Below are positions 1-8,533 of a stretch of DNA of 64,000 nt, piece by piece (the stretch's first letter is position 1; every line of letters begins with the position of its first letter). Position numbers and translations under genes: made by a program. Origin of the DNA: UKL13-2 sp038321965 (lineage in GTDB: Bacteria; Pseudomonadota; Gammaproteobacteria; Burkholderiales; Usitatibacteraceae); contig JBBQFL010000004.1 of the NCBI GenBank assembly GCA_038321965.1, positions 112,231 to 176,230 of the forward strand, given 5' to 3'. The notes beneath the pieces were generated by a model, which did no database searches, was not told where the DNA came from, and was given only the letters and a program-made list of their open reading frames with translations.

Positions 1-309
1 AGCCTGTCCGGACGCGCAGACGGGGCGGTGTTGACGGATTCGTTTAATGAAATGGTCAGTTTTGCCCAGGACCATTTTGCCGTTGAAGAAAAACTGCTGG
101 CGCAGCACAAGTATCCTGATGCCAGGAACAGGATTAAGAAGCATCAGGAATTGATGGGGCAGCTGACCGACTATCAGCAGCAGGTGCTACGCGGCGTCAT
201 ACCTGACAGAGCCAGCTTTCAACATTTTTTCGAATCCTGGATGGTACGGCACATACTGAAAAATGATCGCAAAGTCGATGAGTTCCTGAGCAGCAAGGGT
301 GTTCGCTGA
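1..309 (+). CDS. Bacteriohemerythrin-like protein (5' end outside window)
   Basis: The reading frame is open from base 1 to the stop at 307-309, so the N-terminus lies outside the window. The visible part matches the hemerythrin four-helix fold, which binds O2 at a non-heme di-iron centre. It has HFxxE (HFAVE), a later single H in IKKH, and the C-terminal HILKND (HxxxxD) after a Trp. The family normally has H-x3-H in the third helix. Here the first position of that pair is Arg (RIKKH), so one iron ligand seems to be missing. An internal GTG at 28 is probably not the true start, because coding sense continues upstream of it. Family call is good; function of the altered metal site is unknown. 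Confidence 0.75.
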   Translation, partial: SLSGRADGAVLTDSFNEMVSFAQDHFAVEEKLLAQHKYPDARNRIKKHQELMGQLTDYQQQVLRGVIPDRASFQHFFESWMVRHILKNDRKVDEFLSSKGVR

Positions 310-367
310 CTCGGGAGCCAGTTTACGTGTGACGCCTTGAATAGACGACAGGCCTTGGAGGCAAACA

Positions 368-769
368 ATGGGAATATTTTCAGGTACCCGCCCCGCAAAC
401 CTGGGCTACTCTGCAGGCAAATTTGCGTCACCAACATGGAAACCGAATATGGTTTCCTCCACCGCTGAACAAAACGACAAGCACCATATTGATCCGCTAC
501 CGTTTACCGGACCCGCGTCCACGGCGTGGAAAAAACTCCGCGAAATTGTCGCATCATCCAAACGCGCCTCCATCATTACCGACAACGAATTCTATCTTTG
601 TGCGGAATTCAGTTCAGGGCTGTTTGGATTCGTCGACGATGTTGAGTTTGCGATAGACGAAAAAGCCAGCGTTATACACGCGCGTTCCAGTTCTCGTTTG
701 GGGATCGATGACCTGGGTGTCAATCGAAAGCGTATCGAGACAATTCGCCGGGAACTTTTAGAGGGTTAG
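368..769 (+). CDS. DUF1499 family protein
   Basis: A 133-residue protein with the DUF1499 pattern: a central segment in which a Trp-Lys-Lys-Leu helix is followed by a strand-rich part (FYLCAEF...GFVDDVEF), then the family's C-terminal ending GVNRKRIETIRREL. The ATG at 368 follows a clear GGAGG ribosome binding site at 357-361. There is no signal peptide or membrane segment. The molecular role of DUF1499 proteins is not established. The gene stands alone, between the hemerythrin gene (same strand) and the convergent GAF gene. Confidence 0.75.
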   Translation: MGIFSGTRPANLGYSAGKFASPTWKPNMVSSTAEQNDKHHIDPLPFTGPASTAWKKLREIVASSKRASIITDNEFYLCAEFSSGLFGFVDDVEFAIDEKASVIHARSSSRLGIDDLGVNRKRIETIRRELLEG

Positions 770-797
770 CAGAACCAGCAAGGCTCTCACTTGCGTC

Positions 798-1496
798 TTA
801 AGGCAGCAACGCCATCGTCACCAATGCCATCGCCGCGATCACGGCCTGCCGGTCCGCATTGAAAAATACTTTCGGCGATGCTTCTGCGTCGATGATTCCG
901 ATTACCTTGCCATCGGCTGCGCCAAAAATCGGCACACAGATTTCCGATTGGACCGCGTCGTCGCAAACGTAAAATCCACCGCCATCGGCAGTGTACGCTG
1001 CAACGTCATCGATCAACGTTGCCTGCCCTGACAAGCCTACCGTACTGTTGGTACTGCCGCTCGCAAATTCAGCGTTCAACGGGAACTCCGCACGGCTGGG
1101 CCGACCGCGATAAGCCAGCTTGACCAGTACTTCATTTCCGACCGGATTGATGCGGCGCTGGTAGATTCCCACCCAGTCGGCACCGGTCAGCATGGCCGCC
1201 CGGGTGACCATGATATTCAGCAATTTCAGTTTACGGGTGTTTTCTTCGGTCTCGCCGCCAACAATGCGTGAAAGATCATATGGTGCCGGGTCCATCTCAT
1301 TGATCAGCGAACACGAACCATCTTCCGATATCAGCGGTACTTCATACCGATAAAGCGCATCGTTTGAAACCTCCATCGGCGTACCTAGCTGCGCGATGAA
1401 ATCATGAATGATTTTCTCAATAACCGGCGTGTGGTCAGCCAGCGTATCAAGGCCACTGGCAAACAGGTAGCGCTGAATATTTTCTGCGGCACTCAT
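798..1496 (-). CDS. GAF-domain protein, distantly like free methionine-R-sulfoxide reductase
   Basis: 232 residues. The C-terminal two thirds form a GAF domain (TGADWVGIYQ at the start, then SEICVPIFG and GKVIGIIDAEAS). The layout resembles free Met-(R)-sulfoxide reductases, but only the two Cys of YVCDDAVQSEIC are visible in the catalytic area, so enzyme activity is uncertain. The N-terminal ~90 residues are unassigned. The start overlaps the stop of the upstream PLP enzyme gene by ATGA, which implies translational coupling as the last gene of the alaS operon. Coupling to a Cys/Met-metabolism enzyme fits a sulfur-amino-acid role, but that is inference; it could equally be a plain ligand-binding GAF protein. 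Confidence 0.65.
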   Translation of the reverse strand: MSAAENIQRYLFASGLDTLADHTPVIEKIIHDFIAQLGTPMEVSNDALYRYEVPLISEDGSCSLINEMDPAPYDLSRIVGGETEENTRKLKLLNIMVTRAAMLTGADWVGIYQRRINPVGNEVLVKLAYRGRPSRAEFPLNAEFASGSTNSTVGLSGQATLIDDVAAYTADGGGFYVCDDAVQSEICVPIFGAADGKVIGIIDAEASPKVFFNADRQAVIAAMALVTMALLP

Positions 1497-2647
1497 CCGC
1501 CATGTCCCCGTATCAATGCCTGGTCGAGGTCGTCGATCAGGTCGTCGACGTGTTCGATGCCTACCGATAAACGCAGCAAGTCGCTTGGCACAGGTGTCCC
1601 TGCGCCCTCCACGCTTGCGCGATGCTCGATCAAGCTCTCCACGCCGCCCAGCGAGGTGGCCCGTTTCCAGATTTTTACATTTGCCGCTGTCGCGATCGCG
1701 GCCGCTTCTCCGGCCTTGACGCGGATCGACAGCATACCGCCGAACCCGCCAAGCATCTGGCGCTCGGCAATTTCGTGGCCCACAAAGCCCTTCAAGCCGG
1801 GATACAGCACTTCAGACACCAGCGAATGATGACTGAAGAATTCGGCAATACTTTCCGCTGCCTTGCATGCCGCGTTGACCCGCAGATACAGGGTGCGCAT
1901 GCCGCGCAACAGCAGCCAGGCTTCGAAAGAACCCATCGTCCCACCCAGTTGCGCACGAACGCTTTTCACCCGCGTCCAATACTCGGAATCTACCTGGGCA
2001 ATCAACGCGCCAGCGATCAAATCTGAATGGCCATTGAGGTACTTCGTCGCCGAATGCATGACGATATCCGCACCTAAGGTCAGTGGACGGGTGAGCACCG
2101 GCGATGCAGTGGTCGAATCGACGACCAGCATTGCGCCACCGGCATGGGTGATTTCCGCCGCGGCGGCAATATCGGTAATGGTCCATAACGGATTGGCCGG
2201 CGTTTCAATCCAAACCAGCTTGGTTTTGCCGAACCGCATGCTGCGCTTTAACTCATTCAAGTCTGACATGTCGATGAATTCGACCTGAAGGCCCCACTGC
2301 GTCGCAAAATTCATTAGCCAGTTGCGCAGCGACCAATACATGACCTTCGGCGCGATGACATGGCTGCCAGGCTTCAGTGCAAGGAAAGTCGCCGTCGCGG
2401 CAGCCATGCCGGATGAGAATAATGCTGCGCGCTCGCCCTTCTCCAGTGCGCACAGAACGGCCTCAGCCTGATCGAACGAGGGATTATGGTCGCGCGCATA
2501 TACCCGGCCATTGCGATATTGATTGTCTGCATCGCGTACATATGTGGTGGAGGTATGAATCGGCGGTGAGATGGCCTTGGTTTCTTCATCCACCCAGCCC
2601 AGCGCTTGCGCGGCGACGGTTTCAGGCATCGCTCGTTTTGCATCCAT
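1493..2647 (-). CDS. Cys/Met-metabolism PLP-dependent enzyme (cystathionine gamma-synthase/beta-lyase family)
   Basis: 384 residues, the usual length for the family. The PLP lysine is K202 in HSATKYLNGHSD. FSSGMAA near residue 78 binds the phosphate, and YARDHNPS lies near residue 50. The substrate-binding end is SLGGVESLIEHRAS. Members make or cleave cystathionine or related thioethers in the cytoplasm; the exact reaction cannot be read from the sequence. The ATG at 2647 lies 1 bp past the Nudix stop and the 3' end overlaps the GAF gene by 4 bp, so it is the third gene of a four-gene operon. Family call is firm; metB versus metC/megL type is open. Confidence 0.88.
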   Translation of the reverse strand: MDAKRAMPETVAAQALGWVDEETKAISPPIHTSTTYVRDADNQYRNGRVYARDHNPSFDQAEAVLCALEKGERAALFSSGMAAATATFLALKPGSHVIAPKVMYWSLRNWLMNFATQWGLQVEFIDMSDLNELKRSMRFGKTKLVWIETPANPLWTITDIAAAAEITHAGGAMLVVDSTTASPVLTRPLTLGADIVMHSATKYLNGHSDLIAGALIAQVDSEYWTRVKSVRAQLGGTMGSFEAWLLLRGMRTLYLRVNAACKAAESIAEFFSHHSLVSEVLYPGLKGFVGHEIAERQMLGGFGGMLSIRVKAGEAAAIATAANVKIWKRATSLGGVESLIEHRASVEGAGTPVPSDLLRLSVGIEHVDDLIDDLDQALIRGHGG

Positions 2648-2648
2648 G

Positions 2649-3212
2649 TCAGACCTTTTTGTCGCCAGGGGCAGTTAAATTAATGAGAGGCCGATCGATG
2701 AACTTAACCTCAAGACCGCGAGATTTCATCCAGTCTGCAACGGCAAAACCCGTTGCGCGTGGCCAGGGACGCAGTTCGTGCGGCTGATAGCGCCGGTAAT
2801 CAATGAGCTCCGGGCTCATGCAAATTTGGCCAGTCGCTACCACGTGGTAGCAAAGCATGATTTCGTTCTTGCGCTCGAATATGTAATTACCGATCAGATT
2901 TGTTTCGACTACGTCGAGATTGAGCTCCTCCTTGACCTCGCGCGCCACACCGATCTTCGGGTCTTCATTTTTTTCAAGATACCCCGTGACCAGGGCAAAC
3001 GCACCTACCGGCCAGCCTGCGCCGCGCGCAAGCACGATCGTTCCCTCGTGCTCGACCAGCGCACCGACCGCTGGCGTGGGATTCTGCCACTGCACAAACC
3101 CGCAGGTGTCGACCGGACAGGCACGCCGCGTCCGCACGCCGCCGTCGTCCTCGATCTCGCGATCGATCAGTTCAGTGGCGCAGCGCGGGCAGTGTTTGAA
3201 GACTTCGAACAC
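2649..3212 (-). CDS. Nudix hydrolase with N-terminal zinc ribbon
   Basis: 187 residues. A zinc-ribbon-like Cys set (C8, C11, C32, C37) precedes a Nudix domain. The Nudix box runs from G77 through E83 to REVKEEL (91-97), with Asn instead of Gly at the penultimate conserved position. The overall form resembles NudC/YjaD-type NADH pyrophosphatase relatives and the zinc-ribbon Nudix proteins often seen in proteobacteria. The substrate is unknown. The GTG start at 3212 lies 3 bp downstream of the alaS stop and the stop lies 1 bp before the PLP enzyme, so it is co-transcribed with both. Confidence 0.82.
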   Translation of the reverse strand: MFEVFKHCPRCATELIDREIEDDGGVRTRRACPVDTCGFVQWQNPTPAVGALVEHEGTIVLARGAGWPVGAFALVTGYLEKNEDPKIGVAREVKEELNLDVVETNLIGNYIFERKNEIMLCYHVVATGQICMSPELIDYRRYQPHELRPWPRATGFAVADWMKSRGLEVKFIDRPLINLTAPGDKKV

Positions 3213-3215
3213 GTT

Positions 3216-5849
3216 CTATACCGCGCGCTGCGACACCCAGTCTTTGACACTGGCGAGCGCTGCCGGCAACGCCGCCGCATCGGACCCACCGGCCATCGCC
3301 ATGTCCGGTTTTCCGCCACCCTTGCCGCCGACCTGCAAGGCAACATAGTTGACCAAATCGCCCGCCTTGAATTTCGCGATCAAGTCACTGGTCACACCCG
3401 CGGCCAAGCTGACTTTGGCGCCTTCTGTGACGGCCAGCACAATCACCGCTGACTTCAGTTTGCCTTTGAGTTGATCCATCGTTTCGCGCAACGTTTTGGC
3501 ATCGCCACCCTCCAGCTTTGCGGCGAGCACTTTCACGCCATTTACGTCGGTAGCCTGAGTGACCAAATCTCCGCCCTGCGATGCCGCGAGCTTGGACTTG
3601 AACTGTGCAAGCTGCTTTTCCAACGCCTTGACGTTCTCGACGATCTGCTCGATCTTTGTAGATACTTCCAGCGGCTGCGATTTCAATAACGACGCAGCCT
3701 GTTTGAGCTGCTTCTCCATGTTTTGCACATACTCGAACGCGACAGAGCCCGCGACCGCTTCGACTCGACGCACACCTGCGGCAACACCGCCTTCAGCAAC
3801 AATTTTGAACAGGCCAATATCCCCGGTGCGCGCTACGTGGGTACCACCGCAAAATTCCCGCGACGAGCCAATATCGAGCACGCGTACAACATCGCCGTAC
3901 TTCTCACCGAACAGCATGGTTGCACCCGATTTCTGCGCTTCCTCAATCGGCATCACACGCGATTGTGTTGCCTCGTTTTTCAAAATCTCGGCGTTCACGA
4001 TGGACTCCACCCGTAAAACTTCATCGGCCGTCATTGGCGCATTGTGCGCAAAGTCAAAGCGCGTCTTGTCCGCATCGACCAGCGAGCCTTTTTGTTGCAC
4101 ATGTGCACCCAGCACATCGTGCAAGGCCTTGTGCATGATGTGTGTTACCGAGTGATGCCGCATCGTGCGTTGGCGCTTGTGCAAGTCCACATTGGCGGCT
4201 ACGGTGTCGCCAACGGCGAGTTCGCCGGTGGTGACCGATCCGTAATGACCGAATACATCGGCTTGAATTTTCTGCGTGTCCTGCACCTGGAACAGCGCGA
4301 GGCAAGTGCCGCCCTTGGTGAGTTCGCCGCTGTCGCCGATCTGGCCGCCGGACTCGGCATAGAACGGCGTCTTGTCCAACACCACAACGCCCTCTTCCCC
4401 TGCTGCCAGGCGATCAACCAACCCGCCGCCGCGATACAACGCAACCACCCGCCCCTCTTCGGAAAGCGTGTCGTAGCCACGAAATTGCGTTTTAGCACCG
4501 GCGTACGCGAGCGCCGCGCCCGCCTTGAATTTCGATCCGGCGCGCGAGCGTTCCTGTTGTCCGGCCATCGCCTTTTCAAAACCTGCCATATCGACTTCAA
4601 AGCCGCGCTCGCGGCCGATGTCTGCCGTCAGATCGATCGGGAAACCGTAGGTATCGGAGAGTTTGAACGCCGTGTCGCCGTCGAGACGCTTGGCATCGGC
4701 CTTCATTGCGCCCTCAAGTATTTCCATGCCTTTCTCAAGCGTCTCACCGAAGCGCTCTTCTTCCTGTTTCAATACGGCTTTAACGCGATCTTTCGACTGA
4801 GCGATTTCCGGGAATGCATCTCCCATCACATTGGCCAGATCATCGACCAGTTTGTAAAAAAACGGTTGCTTCTGACCGAGCTTGTAGCCATGGCGCATCG
4901 CGCGGCGCGAGATGCGCCGCAGCACGTAGCCGCGACCAGCGTTCTCAGGAATCACGCCATCGCAAACCAGAAATGAACAAGCACGGATATGGTCGGCAAT
5001 CACCCGCAAGCTCGGATTAGCCAGATCAGTTATATTGGTTTCACGCGCCGCCGCCTTGATCAGCGCCTGAAACAAATCGATTTCGTAATTGGCGTGCACG
5101 TGTTGCAGTACCGCCGACAAGCGCTCTAGTCCCATGCCGGTATCGACGGAAGGCTTGGGCAGAGGAATCATCGGTCCATCCGCGACTTCGCGGTTGAACT
5201 GCATGAACACGAGATTCCAGATCTCGATAAAGCGATCACCGTCTTCATCAGGCGAACCGGGAGGCCCGCCGGGAATATGCGCGCCGTGGTCATAAAAAAT
5301 TTCGCTGCACGGGCCGCAAGGGCCGGTATCGCCCATCATCCAGAAATTGTCGGATGCGAATTTGGCGCCCTTGTTGTCGCCGATTCGAATAATACGATTT
5401 GCAGGCACGCCGATTTCGTTGGTCCAGATGTCGTAGGCCTCGTTATCATCGGCATACACCGTAACCAACAGCTTTTCCTTGGGCAGCTTGTAAATCTCGG
5501 TCAGCAATTCCCAAGCGTATTTGATCGCATCGTGCTTGAAGTAATCGCCAAAACTGAAATTGCCCAGCATCTCGAAAAAGGTATGGTGACGCGCCGTGTA
5601 GCCGACGTTTTCCAGATCGTTGTGCTTGCCACCGGCGCGCACGCAGCGTTGCGAGGTCACGGCGCGAACGTAGGCGCGCTTTTCCTTGCCCAGAAAGCAG
5701 TCCTTGAACTGGTTCATGCCGGCATTGGTGAACAGCAACGTTGGATCATCACCCGGGACCAACGAGCTGGAGGCCACATGGGTATGGCCTTTCGATACAA
5801 AAAAGTCGATAAAAGCCTGACGAATGCCGGAAACGGTGGTGAGATTCAT
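3216..5849 (-). CDS. alaS: Alanyl-tRNA synthetase
   Basis: 877 residues, the full family length. The N-terminal class II catalytic domain begins at the start (IRQAFIDFFVSKGHTHVASSSLVP, motif-2 region RHHTFFEMLGNFSFGDYFK). The editing domain carries the zinc/catalytic HHSVTHIMH and CGGTH motifs. A C-terminal C-Ala region follows, with a glycine-rich GGKGGGKPDMAMAGG end. It charges tRNA-Ala and hydrolyses mischarged Ser/Gly-tRNA-Ala in the cytoplasm. It is the first gene of a leftward operon with Nudix, PLP and GAF genes. Translation starts at ATG 5849; no strong Shine-Dalgarno is visible. Confidence 0.97.
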   Translation of the reverse strand: MNLTTVSGIRQAFIDFFVSKGHTHVASSSLVPGDDPTLLFTNAGMNQFKDCFLGKEKRAYVRAVTSQRCVRAGGKHNDLENVGYTARHHTFFEMLGNFSFGDYFKHDAIKYAWELLTEIYKLPKEKLLVTVYADDNEAYDIWTNEIGVPANRIIRIGDNKGAKFASDNFWMMGDTGPCGPCSEIFYDHGAHIPGGPPGSPDEDGDRFIEIWNLVFMQFNREVADGPMIPLPKPSVDTGMGLERLSAVLQHVHANYEIDLFQALIKAAARETNITDLANPSLRVIADHIRACSFLVCDGVIPENAGRGYVLRRISRRAMRHGYKLGQKQPFFYKLVDDLANVMGDAFPEIAQSKDRVKAVLKQEEERFGETLEKGMEILEGAMKADAKRLDGDTAFKLSDTYGFPIDLTADIGRERGFEVDMAGFEKAMAGQQERSRAGSKFKAGAALAYAGAKTQFRGYDTLSEEGRVVALYRGGGLVDRLAAGEEGVVVLDKTPFYAESGGQIGDSGELTKGGTCLALFQVQDTQKIQADVFGHYGSVTTGELAVGDTVAANVDLHKRQRTMRHHSVTHIMHKALHDVLGAHVQQKGSLVDADKTRFDFAHNAPMTADEVLRVESIVNAEILKNEATQSRVMPIEEAQKSGATMLFGEKYGDVVRVLDIGSSREFCGGTHVARTGDIGLFKIVAEGGVAAGVRRVEAVAGSVAFEYVQNMEKQLKQAASLLKSQPLEVSTKIEQIVENVKALEKQLAQFKSKLAASQGGDLVTQATDVNGVKVLAAKLEGGDAKTLRETMDQLKGKLKSAVIVLAVTEGAKVSLAAGVTSDLIAKFKAGDLVNYVALQVGGKGGGKPDMAMAGGSDAAALPAALASVKDWVSQRAV

Positions 5850-5971
5850 GACGTTTTACGAGGGAAGTCTGCGCGAAATGGCGAAGTATCGATTTTACCT
5901 TAGGCAGCCTGCGCAGACGCACGGCGCCTAGCCAATCGGCTGAGCGCGCCACAATTCAATACAATTACAAA

Positions 5972-6766
5972 ATGATCTGGTTACTGACATATGCGCTGAC
6001 CGGCGCAATGGTGGGTTTTATCGCGGGGCTGTTGGGTATCGGCGGTGGGATGACGCTGGTGCCGATTCTGGCCGCGCTGTTTTCGGCGCAGGCGTTGACG
6101 GCAGACCACAATGTCCATATGGCGTTGGCCACCGCGATGGCCTCTGCCGCATTTACATCCAGCGCCAGCGTGCATGAGCACCACAAGCACGGCGGTGTGG
6201 ATTGGACAACGGTCAAATTGATGGTGCCGGGCATGGTGACGGGTGCACTGATGTCAACCTTTGCCAGCGGCTGGCTCACACAACGCACACTCGCGATTGC
6301 CTTCGCGATCATCGTTTTCGGCGCTGCGACACAGTTGCTGCTGGGGAAAAAACCACATGCGGCGCGCACCATGCCAGGCCCGATGCCGTCTTTTTTCATT
6401 GGCCTATGCATAGGTACGTTATCCGGGCTGGTCTCAGCTGGCGGCACGTTCCTGATCATGCCGGTGATGCTTTATTGCGGTATTGCCATGCATACCGCCA
6501 TTGGGACGGGAGCTGCCATTGGCATACCTGTCACCGTGATCGGTACGCTGGGTTACGTCGCCAGCGGATGGCGCGTGAGCGACCTACCTGATTACCACTT
6601 GGGGTTTGTGTATCTGCCTGCACTGGGTGCGCTTGTTGCCACCAGCGTGTTGACAGCACCTGCCGGCGCGAGATTGGCACGGCGCCTGCCCGTGACAACA
6701 CTTAAGCGCATCTTCGCCCTGCTGATGTACGTGCTGGCGATAAAGATGGCCGTATCGTACTGGTAG
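5972..6766 (+). CDS. TauE/SafE (sulfite exporter-like) membrane permease
   Basis: 264 residues with about eight hydrophobic segments. Each half carries the family's glycine-rich signature: GLLGIGGGMTLVPIL near residue 20 and LSGLVSAGGTFLIMPVM near 155. Family members export sulfite, sulfoacetate or other small organic anions across the inner membrane; the substrate here is unknown. The gene is transcribed away from alaS with about 120 bp between the starts. A terminator-like hairpin (6821-6843) lies 55 bp after its stop. Confidence 0.88.
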   Translation: MIWLLTYALTGAMVGFIAGLLGIGGGMTLVPILAALFSAQALTADHNVHMALATAMASAAFTSSASVHEHHKHGGVDWTTVKLMVPGMVTGALMSTFASGWLTQRTLAIAFAIIVFGAATQLLLGKKPHAARTMPGPMPSFFIGLCIGTLSGLVSAGGTFLIMPVMLYCGIAMHTAIGTGAAIGIPVTVIGTLGYVASGWRVSDLPDYHLGFVYLPALGALVATSVLTAPAGARLARRLPVTTLKRIFALLMYVLAIKMAVSYW

Positions 6767-7287
6767 CGGCGCAGGATCATGCGTTACATTTGAATCGCGC
6801 GGATCGCCATTCTGCGCGGCTTTCAGGCGGGAAACGCCTGAAAACCCCCGCCAATGTTGGAGTTTATAGTCGCTGTTCGGAACCTGATTTCACTAGCTGG
6901 TGTTTCCTTAACGGCGCCCCAAGTTTTTTCTCCGCAGTCATCCGACGTGTCCACAAATTGCCAGCGGCCGGGTCACTCGGTCTGTGAACGAGGCAACTTA
7001 GAAAGTTCTTTGGCGCAAACTGCGCGGCTAAAACGCAAACTCACTTTGCAATGCGCATACACAGCGAAGCTAGCGAGTAATTCCATGCCAAACCCTCCGG
7101 CGAAAATAGGCATCGAGTAAATGGTGCTGACACACCTGCATTCCTGCAACTAAGAGCTGGGCCCGCAACAATGCCAACAGCTTAATTGCGCCCCTCGGTT
7201 CTCTCACCTGAATCCATTGAAAATCTACCGCGTGGGAATGATGTGAAATAATTGTTATCCAATTGTGGCTTTCGAGCGTCAAAAATA
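6767..7287. other. 521-bp intergenic region with one hairpin element
   Basis: No convincing coding frame on either strand. It holds the hairpin element described at 6812-6867. The rest is the leader of the OmpA-FecR gene, including an AT-rich stretch (7235-7260) that may hold its promoter, although no clear -35/-10 pair is visible. Confidence 0.5.
6812..6867 (+). repeat. Dispersed intergenic hairpin element, copy A
   Basis: A perfect 9-bp stem, TTTCAGGCG (6821-6829) with CGCCTGAAA (6835-6843) around a GGAAA loop, is followed by ACCCCCGCCAATGTTGGAG. The same order of blocks (GCGCGGCTTT, CAGGC stem, CCTGA, CCCCCGYCAATGYT) recurs at 34156-34210 and more loosely at 11841-11887. The stem could act as a terminator for the TauE gene, but the conserved 3' flank is not a U-tract, so it may be a REP-like element or a structured RNA. 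Confidence 0.5.
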
Positions 7288-8529
7288 ATGACTCATGCAC
7301 TTCGTTCGTGTGAACGATTCCATTTCTTATCGCTCTCCGTTTGTTTAGTGCTGATCGCGACGTTGTGCTTACCGGTGGCAGTAGCGGTCGAGACCTCTGT
7401 AGATGACATGGTCAATGCTTTAGCTGGAAAAAATACTGCGCCAGCCGTCGGCGGCACATTGCGCACGCGCGGCCTTGGCAATGGCAAGGCGGCGTCGCCC
7501 GTCGGACAACTGCAACTGTCCGTGCAATTTGACGTTGCCAAAGCAACGATAAGCGAAGAGAGCAAGGCGCTACTGAACGCGCTGGGGACTGCCATGAATT
7601 CGCCATCGCTCGCTGGACGGCGATTTCGTATTGAGGGTCATACCGACGGGGTCGGCGATGCGCAAATGAACTTGCGCTTGTCCGAGCGGCGGGCGCAGAG
7701 TGTCAGGCAGTTTCTTCTCGATCGAGCGGGCGTAGATGGCACTCGTCTCATAGCGGTAGGCAAAGGCAGCAGCGAGCCCATTGATCGCGCCAATGCGGCA
7801 GCGGCAGCAAATCGGCGTGTCGTGGTCGTGGCGCTTGACGATGGCGCGCGGGAACCTGTCGCGCCTGCACCAGTGGTCGCATCAACGCCATCTTTGCCCG
7901 CGCCGTTGCTACAAGCTGACGACACTGCCGTCGGCATCGTTCAGCAGCTTCAGGGTGAAGCGACTGTGACAAGGCGGGGCATGACCACAACGATCCGGCA
8001 GGGAGACAGTGTGCAGGAGGGTGACAATATTTCAGCTGCGCAAAGTGCTGCGCTGCTCGTGCAACTCAGTGACGGCGCAAAGCTTTTAGTGCGCCAGAAT
8101 ACCCGCGTCAAACTGAGCCAGATCGTCAATATCGGCGCGCTGGACAAACTCAAACATGCCATCGATCTGACGGTGGGCGCCATTCGCTACGTAACCGGCG
8201 GCGTCGGCAAGTCCCGCCCGCAAAACGTGGCCTTCAAAACACCGACGGCGACTATCGGCATTCGCGGTACCGATATTGAGATCGTTCACGCACCAAAGCT
8301 GCGCAGCATGCAGGCATCGGGCACCTACGTTCGCGTGAACCGTGGCGAAATTGAACTTGGCGGCAACGACGGCTCGACGGTGACGTTGGCGATCAATGAG
8401 CAAGCGTTCGCCGGCGCGCCGGGGATAAAAGTGCGTGGCGGCACGAGCGAACCGGCGGTGAAGAAAATCGATGCGCCAGCAAACGTGTTCGCAAGTGGCG
8501 ATCTTGATTCGCTACTGGAATCGCGTTAG
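7288..8529 (+). CDS. Exported OmpA-domain and FecR-domain fusion protein
   Basis: 413 residues from ATG 7288, chosen because a signal peptide follows directly (hydrophobic SLSVCLVLIATLCLPVAVAV). An OmpA C-like peptidoglycan-binding domain spans roughly residues 75-190: LSVQFDVAKATI, RIEGHTDGVGDAQMNLRLSERRA, ANRRV. A FecR-like domain spans roughly 210-400: GEATVTRRG...IRQGDSVQEGD, LLVRQNTRVKL, TPTATIGIRGTDIEI. It is probably periplasmic and tied to peptidoglycan. It lacks the TonB-regulator context of classical FecR. It converges with the CHAT gene, the stops being 4 bp apart; such FecR proteins are often found beside CHAT-TPR genes, so a joint role is plausible but inferred. Confidence 0.8.
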   Translation: MTHALRSCERFHFLSLSVCLVLIATLCLPVAVAVETSVDDMVNALAGKNTAPAVGGTLRTRGLGNGKAASPVGQLQLSVQFDVAKATISEESKALLNALGTAMNSPSLAGRRFRIEGHTDGVGDAQMNLRLSERRAQSVRQFLLDRAGVDGTRLIAVGKGSSEPIDRANAAAAANRRVVVVALDDGAREPVAPAPVVASTPSLPAPLLQADDTAVGIVQQLQGEATVTRRGMTTTIRQGDSVQEGDNISAAQSAALLVQLSDGAKLLVRQNTRVKLSQIVNIGALDKLKHAIDLTVGAIRYVTGGVGKSRPQNVAFKTPTATIGIRGTDIEIVHAPKLRSMQASGTYVRVNRGEIELGGNDGSTVTLAINEQAFAGAPGIKVRGGTSEPAVKKIDAPANVFASGDLDSLLESR

Positions 8530-8533
8530 CCCT

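Noticed and set aside
1..20. AGCCTGTCCGGAC at the window start resembling the transposon-end-like CTAGCAGCCTGTCGGACT at 63862
   Set aside because: It lies in frame inside the hemerythrin coding sequence and differs by an inserted base; judged chance similarity.
7240..7275. AATTGTTATCC and AATTGTG blocks resembling half of the lac operator
   Set aside because: Short AT-rich match without symmetry or any LacI-type gene nearby; probably coincidence.
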